Shown here: one piece after another, positions 59,977-64,000 of the stretch
How the letters are laid out: each line of letters begins with the position of its first letter
How positions within the stretch are numbered: the first letter of the stretch is position 1
From: an uncultured Rhodospirillales bacterium
GTDB taxonomy: Bacteria; Pseudomonadota; Alphaproteobacteria; Acetobacterales; Acetobacteraceae
Length of the DNA: 64,000 nucleotides
Direction: 5' to 3'
Assembly: GCA_903835235.1 (NCBI GenBank)
Contig: CAILMF010000020.1
Span: 1-64,000 of the forward strand
Notes under the pieces: model-generated
Database searches by the model: none
What the model was told of the DNA's origin: nothing
What the model saw: the letters and a program-made list of their open reading frames with translations, nothing else
Made by a program: the position numbers and the translations under genes

Positions 59977-60744
59977 TTGTCCGCTGATCCGCGCCTGGTT
60001 CGCCGCCTGTTTGTCCTGCGCCTTGCCGCCTTGGGTGGCGCCGGCGCTGCCACCCTGCCGGGGGCCGAAGCCCTGGCGCAGGGCGCCAAGGACCCCAATC
60101 CGCCCCAGCCGGGGCGGCCCGGCCCCGGCAGTAAGTTCCCGCCGGGCAACCGCCCACCGGCGCCAAATCGCGGCCCCGCTGGCGCCACCGACAACGACCC
60201 GGGCGACGAGCCTGGCCAGGGCCGCGGCCAAGGGCGGGGCGGCGGCGCTTCGCCCGGGCCGACCGACAACGACCCGAACGACCAGCCGGGCCAGGGCATC
60301 CGTCGCGGCGGGCGCGGCAATACCGACAACGATCCGTCCGACCAGCCAGGCCAGGGCCGGGGCGGTGGCGGCGGCGGCGGCGGCGGCCGGCGGGGCGCGA
60401 CCGACAATGACCCGAACGACCAGCCCGGACAGGGCCGGGGCGGCGGCGGTGGCGGCGGCGCGAGCGACAATGACCCGAACGACCAACCTGGCCAGGGCCG
60501 GGGCGGCCAGGGTGGCCAGGGCCAGCGGCGTGCGCCCGGCGCCAGCGACAACGACCCGGGCGACCCGCCGGGGCGCGGCCAGCGGGGCGGCGGCGGTGGC
60601 CAGGGCGCTTCCGACAATGACCCGAACGACCCGCCCGGGCGCGGCCGGGGCGGCCCCGCCGCGCCAGGGCGCCCGGGTGCCAACAGCGACAATGACCCGA
60701 GCGACCCGCCGGGCCGCGGCCGCAGCAGCACGACCGAAACCTGA
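59977..60744 (+). CDS. Secreted Gly-rich protein with eight DNDP repeats
   Basis: About 255 residues. The N-terminus has a twin-Arg, hydrophobic signal (LVRRLFVLRLAALGGAGAAT, then A-E-A-L-A-Q). After a Pro/Gly linker come eight copies of (S/T)DNDP(N/G/S)D(Q/P/E)PG(Q/R)G, separated by Gly/Arg-rich spacers. No globular domain is visible. The Asp-Asn-Asp cadence could bind calcium, but it does not match the RTX nonapeptide or EF-hand. TTG at 59977 follows GCAGGAG; TTG at 59956 is an alternative. Low complexity makes homology uncertain. Opposite-strand frames over the same DNA are repeat shadows. Confidence 0.65.
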   Translation: MSADPRLVRRLFVLRLAALGGAGAATLPGAEALAQGAKDPNPPQPGRPGPGSKFPPGNRPPAPNRGPAGATDNDPGDEPGQGRGQGRGGGASPGPTDNDPNDQPGQGIRRGGRGNTDNDPSDQPGQGRGGGGGGGGGRRGATDNDPNDQPGQGRGGGGGGGASDNDPNDQPGQGRGGQGGQGQRRAPGASDNDPGDPPGRGQRGGGGGQGASDNDPNDPPGRGRGGPAAPGRPGANSDNDPSDPPGRGRSSTTET

Positions 60745-60777
60745 GGGAAGCGCTGGCGGCCGGCGCTCAGCCGGCCG

Positions 60778-61026
60778 TTATTTCCGCGGCATCCCGGTCA
60801 GCACCGGGGGCCGCCGGCTCGAGTCCCAGACCCGGCGCCAGATATCCAGCGGCATCAGCACGAAGGCTTCCCGCCCGTGGCGGGTCAGCACGACCGGGCC
60901 GCGCAGGGCGGCATCGACCAGTTTCGGTACGGCGGTTTCCAGGGCCGACATGTCGGTTCGGAGCACGCCTTCCAGCCCGGGCGCCGGGTCGCCGGCTGCG
61001 GTCGACTGGATCGGATCGTCATTCAT
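60778..61026 (-). CDS. Orphan Phd/YefM-like antitoxin
   Basis: An 82-residue protein. TDMSALETAVPKLVDAALRG, followed by the strand VVLTRHGREAFVLMPLDIW, is the Phd/YefM N-terminal DNA-binding fold. The C-terminal toxin-binding region is short (residues 66-82). No RelE, Doc or PIN-type toxin gene is on either side: the neighbours are the DNDP-repeat gene (convergent) and the TPS operon (divergent). It may be a solitary antitoxin-derived repressor. An in-frame restart within the gene is not obvious. Confidence 0.75.
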   Translation of the reverse strand: MNDDPIQSTAAGDPAPGLEGVLRTDMSALETAVPKLVDAALRGPVVLTRHGREAFVLMPLDIWRRVWDSSRRPPVLTGMPRK

Positions 61027-61146
61027 CCATCCAATCTAAGGCGACGACCCCGCGGGTTCCAAGCGCGTCCGGGGTTTATTGGCCCGCGCCACCGAATTGT
61101 GACATAACGCAATCACAGGTCGAAGCCTTGGGGGCGGATTAGCGGT

Positions 61147-62892
61147 ATGATGGTGTGGGCTGCCCTGGCTGGCTTGACCCTGGTGTTGGCGGGGTTGTCG
61201 GGGAATGCGCACGCCCAGTCGGCTGCGATCGCCCAGGCGGCACCCCCCGTGTTGAATCCGGTGGACCGCCTGGCCCCGCGGCCAGCCCCCAACCTCAGCC
61301 CTTCGGCGACCACGCCCCCGCCGGTTGCGGCCACCGGCCCCAATGCCGGGGCCGAGGTGCGGGTTGCCAAGGTGGCCCTGCGCGGCAACCTGGCGCTCGG
61401 CGACGCGGAACTGGCGGCCGCCCTCGGTGGTCTCGCCGGGCGGCAGGTGCCGCTCTCCCGAATCGAGGATGCTCGCCTGGCGGTGCTCCGGGCCTACCGG
61501 TCGGCCGACTACCCCTTCACCGCCGTCAATGCCGGCCTGGCCCCGGCCGAAGCCGGCGTCGAGGTGACCTTTGCGATCACCGAGGGCTTCGTCGCCGAGG
61601 TGAAGCTGGAGGGCGATATCGGCGCCGCCGGCACCCAGGTGCTGCGCTTCCTCGACCGCCTGGTGGGCGCGAAGCCGGTCAGCGGCGCCATGATCGAGCG
61701 CGCGCTGCTGCTGGCCAGCGACATCCCCGGCGTGACCGTGCGCGGCACGCTGCGCCCGCTGACCACCGAACCCGGCGCGCTGCAACTGGTGGCGCAGGTG
61801 GAGCACAAGACGGTCAGTGGCTACCTGAACGTCGACAACCGGGCCTATCGCTACGTCGGCCCCTGGCAGGGCCTGCTGACCTTCGGCGTCAACTCGCTGA
61901 CCGAGTTCGGCGAACGCAGCGAGCTCTCCTTCTTCGGCACGCCGACCGGGGCGCAGTGGTTCGTGCAGGGCAGCGAGGAGTTCTTCCTCGGCGGCTCCGG
62001 CCTGCGCATGCGGCTTTATGCCGGCACCGGCGTCACCCGGCCCTTCGGCAAGGTCGGCGCCAATGGCTACCAGGGTGAGGCGCAGGTGGGCGGTGTCTCG
62101 CTGAGCTACCCGATCTTCCGCAGCCGGCCGTTCAACCTCACCGCCGTCACCGCGCTGGACCTGTTCGACAGCACCGTCACCACCGGCTTCGGCGAGAACC
62201 GCACCCGCGCCAGCCTGGACAAGATCCGCATCCTGCGCGGCGGCATGGATTTTCAGCTGCTGGACAGCTGGGTGCCCTTGCTGCCCAGCGCGACCATGGT
62301 GGGCAATTTCCGTATCCACAACGGCCTGAACGGGCTGGGTGCCACGGCGACCAACAGTGTCACCGCAGCCCGCTCCGGCAGCAATTTCGGCTTCACCAAG
62401 GCCACCGCGGAAATCCAGCGTACCCAGCCGCTGTTCAGCCCGTTCGAGCAGGGCATGGTCAATGTCCAGGGCCTGTTCGCCGGGCAGTGGACCGACGACG
62501 TGCTGCCCTCGGCCGAGAAATTCTACCTCGGCGGCTCGCGGTTGGGTCGCGGCTTCTACAACGGCCAGATCTCGGGCGACCGCGCCTGGGGCGCCGCGGT
62601 GGAACTGCAACTGGACACGGCCTTTGAGCTGCCGACCGAGCCGGTGATCGGCAATGGCCGCTACACCGCGCAGTGGTACGCCTTCCGCGACGTCGGCCGC
62701 ACCTTCGAGAACCTGCGCACCGACGTGGGCCGGCGGCTTTCCAGCTATGGCGGCGGCGTGCGCCTGGTGGTCAGCGACACCGTGCAGTTCGACGCCGAGG
62801 TGGCCCAGCGCGTGACCCGCCGGCCCGACGGTGCCGCCGCCGATGCGCTGCGCGAAACCGCGGCCATCTTCCGCACGCTGGTGAGGTACTGA
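61147..62892 (+). CDS. Two-partner secretion transporter TpsB (ShlB/FhaC/HecB family)
   Basis: A 581-residue outer-membrane beta-barrel transporter. Signal peptide (MVWAALAGLTLVLAGLSGNA) is followed by a Pro-rich linker, a POTRA pair (VRVAKVALRGNLALGDAELA, ITEGFVAEVKLEGDI), and a barrel with the FhaC-type signature LGGSRLGRGFYNGQISGDRA. The C-terminal segment ends in TLVRY; a terminal aromatic residue is typical of outer-membrane proteins. Two bases separate it from the TpsA gene. TpsB proteins recognise the TPS domain of their partner in the periplasm and export it. An orphan Phd-like gene diverges upstream. Confidence 0.93.
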   Translation: MMVWAALAGLTLVLAGLSGNAHAQSAAIAQAAPPVLNPVDRLAPRPAPNLSPSATTPPPVAATGPNAGAEVRVAKVALRGNLALGDAELAAALGGLAGRQVPLSRIEDARLAVLRAYRSADYPFTAVNAGLAPAEAGVEVTFAITEGFVAEVKLEGDIGAAGTQVLRFLDRLVGAKPVSGAMIERALLLASDIPGVTVRGTLRPLTTEPGALQLVAQVEHKTVSGYLNVDNRAYRYVGPWQGLLTFGVNSLTEFGERSELSFFGTPTGAQWFVQGSEEFFLGGSGLRMRLYAGTGVTRPFGKVGANGYQGEAQVGGVSLSYPIFRSRPFNLTAVTALDLFDSTVTTGFGENRTRASLDKIRILRGGMDFQLLDSWVPLLPSATMVGNFRIHNGLNGLGATATNSVTAARSGSNFGFTKATAEIQRTQPLFSPFEQGMVNVQGLFAGQWTDDVLPSAEKFYLGGSRLGRGFYNGQISGDRAWGAAVELQLDTAFELPTEPVIGNGRYTAQWYAFRDVGRTFENLRTDVGRRLSSYGGGVRLVVSDTVQFDAEVAQRVTRRPDGAAADALRETAAIFRTLVRY

Positions 62893-62894
62893 CC

Positions 62895-64000
62895 ATGCGG
62901 GCCCGCCGCCTCCGCCAGGCCCTGCTGGCCGGCACCGCCCTGCTGCCGATGGTGGCCGCCGCGCAGGGCGTGGCACCGAACGCAGCGCCCACCGGTGGGC
63001 GGGTGGTGGCCGGTGCCGCCAGTATCGCGCAGACCGCGACCACCACCACCATCAACCAGTCCACCGGCCGCGCGGCGGTCGATTGGAACAGCTTCAACGT
63101 CGGCGCCAACCAGACGGTGCAGTTCAACCAGCCGAATGCGCAGAGCTGGACCCTCAACCGCGTCACCACGCCGGACCCCTCGGTCATCGCCGGGCGGATC
63201 ACCGCCAATGGTGGCATCGCCATCGTCAACCAGTCCGGCGTGGTCTTTGCCGAGGGTGCCCAGGTCAACGTGGCGAACCTGATCGCCAGTGCCGCCGGCA
63301 TCACCAACCAGGACTTCATGGCCGGGCGCATGGCCTTCACCGGCGCCGCCAATCCTGGCGCCCGGGTGGAGAACCGCGGCACCATCACGGTGGCGGACCA
63401 GGGGCTGGCCGTGCTGGCCGGGCCGCGCGCCGCCAACAGCGGCACCATCAATGCCCGGCTCGGCCGGGTGGCGCTGCAGGGCGCCGAGGCCTTCACGCTG
63501 GACCTGGCCGGCGACGGCCTGCTGAGCCTGGACGTGACCCAGCAGGTGCGCAGCAGCCCGGATGGCGCGGCCCTGGTGACCAACAGCGGCACCATCAACG
63601 CCCGCGGCGGCAGCGTGCAGCTCAATGCCAGCGCCATCAGCGGCGTGGTGGAAACCCTGGTCAACAATACCCTGGTCAACAACACGGGCCGCATCGCGGT
63701 CGGTGGCGGCCAGGCCGTGCTGCGGGCGGAAGGCGGCGGCGCCACGGCCGGCGGCGCCATCACGGCGCGCAGCCGGGCCGGGCAGGGCGGCAGCATCAGC
63801 GTCTCCGCCACCGGCAACGTGGTGGTGCCCACCGGCGCCACGCTGGATGCTTCCGGCGGCGCCGGCGGTGGCCGCGTGGCCGTGGGCAGCGCCAGCACCC
63901 GCGGCGTGACGGTCGCCGCCGGTGCCGCCCTGCGGGCGGATGCCACGCGGCGCGGCAATGGCGGCAATGTCGTCGTCAACAGCGCCACCGCCACCACCGT
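62895..64000 (+). CDS. TpsA exoprotein, filamentous hemagglutinin-type, N-terminal part (truncated by window)
   Basis: The frame is open to the last base, giving at least 368 residues. A signal peptide (ARRLRQALLAGTALLPMVAA, then AQ) precedes a TPS domain with SIAQTATTTTINQSTGRAAV, DWNSFNVGANQTVQFNQPN and NQSGVVFAEGAQVNVANLIA, equivalent to the NPNG- and NPNL-type segments of FHA. This part has repeating beta-helix strands (ENRGTITVADQGLAVLAGPR, NSGTINARGGSVQLNASAIS). It is exported by the preceding TpsB as an adhesin or toxin. The C-terminal function lies outside the window. Confidence 0.93.
   Translation, partial: MRARRLRQALLAGTALLPMVAAAQGVAPNAAPTGGRVVAGAASIAQTATTTTINQSTGRAAVDWNSFNVGANQTVQFNQPNAQSWTLNRVTTPDPSVIAGRITANGGIAIVNQSGVVFAEGAQVNVANLIASAAGITNQDFMAGRMAFTGAANPGARVENRGTITVADQGLAVLAGPRAANSGTINARLGRVALQGAEAFTLDLAGDGLLSLDVTQQVRSSPDGAALVTNSGTINARGGSVQLNASAISGVVETLVNNTLVNNTGRIAVGGGQAVLRAEGGGATAGGAITARSRAGQGGSISVSATGNVVVPTGATLDASGGAGGGRVAVGSASTRGVTVAAGAALRADATRRGNGGNVVVNSATATT

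Noticed and set aside
59896-60486. Minus-strand ORF (196 codons) over the DNDP repeats
   Set aside because: Val/Arg/Ala-rich antisense of the repeat; the plus-strand frame has a signal sequence and ordered repeats.

Overview
The window is a GC-rich chromosomal segment of a flagellated alphaproteobacterium. I infer Acetobacteraceae (Roseomonas-like). The reasons are the recA-alaS adjacency, a CckA-type hybrid kinase next to flhB, DUF6468/MotE/CheZ-type flagellar genes, five solitary Bug/TctC-type binding proteins, and CoA-thioester aromatic catabolism. This assignment rests on gene content and style; no database search was run. I saw no tRNA, rRNA, CRISPR array or intact insertion sequence.

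Layout. 1-3.3 kb: the tail of a peptide-type ABC binding protein, then a SulP-STAS-cyclic-nucleotide-domain transporter. 3.6-14 kb: flagellar region I. flgF-flgG-flgA-flgH run leftward. fliL-fliM-DUF6468-motE-cheY-cheZ and a 1040-residue AMIN/TPR-like protein run rightward with almost every start overlapping the previous stop. 14.2-15.7 kb: speD-speE, spermidine synthesis. 15.8-18.1 kb: two paralogous leaderless GH16-fold proteins sharing a C-terminal DWNALAA-type module. 18.7-25.8 kb: flagellar region II, with a natural FliO-FliP fusion on the minus strand and flgB-flgC-fliE-fliQ-fliR-flhB-cckA on the plus strand. 26-30.7 kb: recA (LexA-like operator, strong terminator), a membrane protein, and alaS.

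30.8-33 kb holds two tandem paralogous membrane-anchored coiled-coil proteins ending in a minimal J-like HPD module, a DUF599 protein, a large palindrome, and a relic of a flavin monooxygenase. 33-43.4 kb is an accessory catabolic block: SDR, MmgE/PrpD, two Bug proteins, and a leftward DUF35 / Cys-less thiolase / CoA-ligase / LLM flavin monooxygenase operon facing another Bug gene. 43.6-45.4 kb holds a membrane PAS-HPt protein and a small membrane protein. 45.5-54 kb looks like an aerobic 2-aminobenzoyl-CoA (or salicyloyl-CoA) catabolic locus: SDR-MarR-enoyl-CoA hydratase-CoA ligase-RidA leftward, divergent from a two-domain monooxygenase/reductase and an unusual flavin monooxygenase-enoyl-CoA hydratase fusion. 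A repeated dyad in the divergent promoter region is a likely MarR operator.

54-58 kb: MFS exporter, Bug protein and alpha/beta hydrolases. 58-61 kb: a Uup-like ABC-F ATPase, a secreted Gly-rich protein with eight DNDP repeats, and an orphan Phd-like antitoxin. 61.1-64 kb: a two-partner secretion pair, TpsB followed by a TpsA adhesin that runs off the window. The strongest candidates for undescribed biology are the paired HPD proteins, the monooxygenase-hydratase fusion in its catabolic setting, and the leaderless GH16 proteins with a shared C-terminal module.
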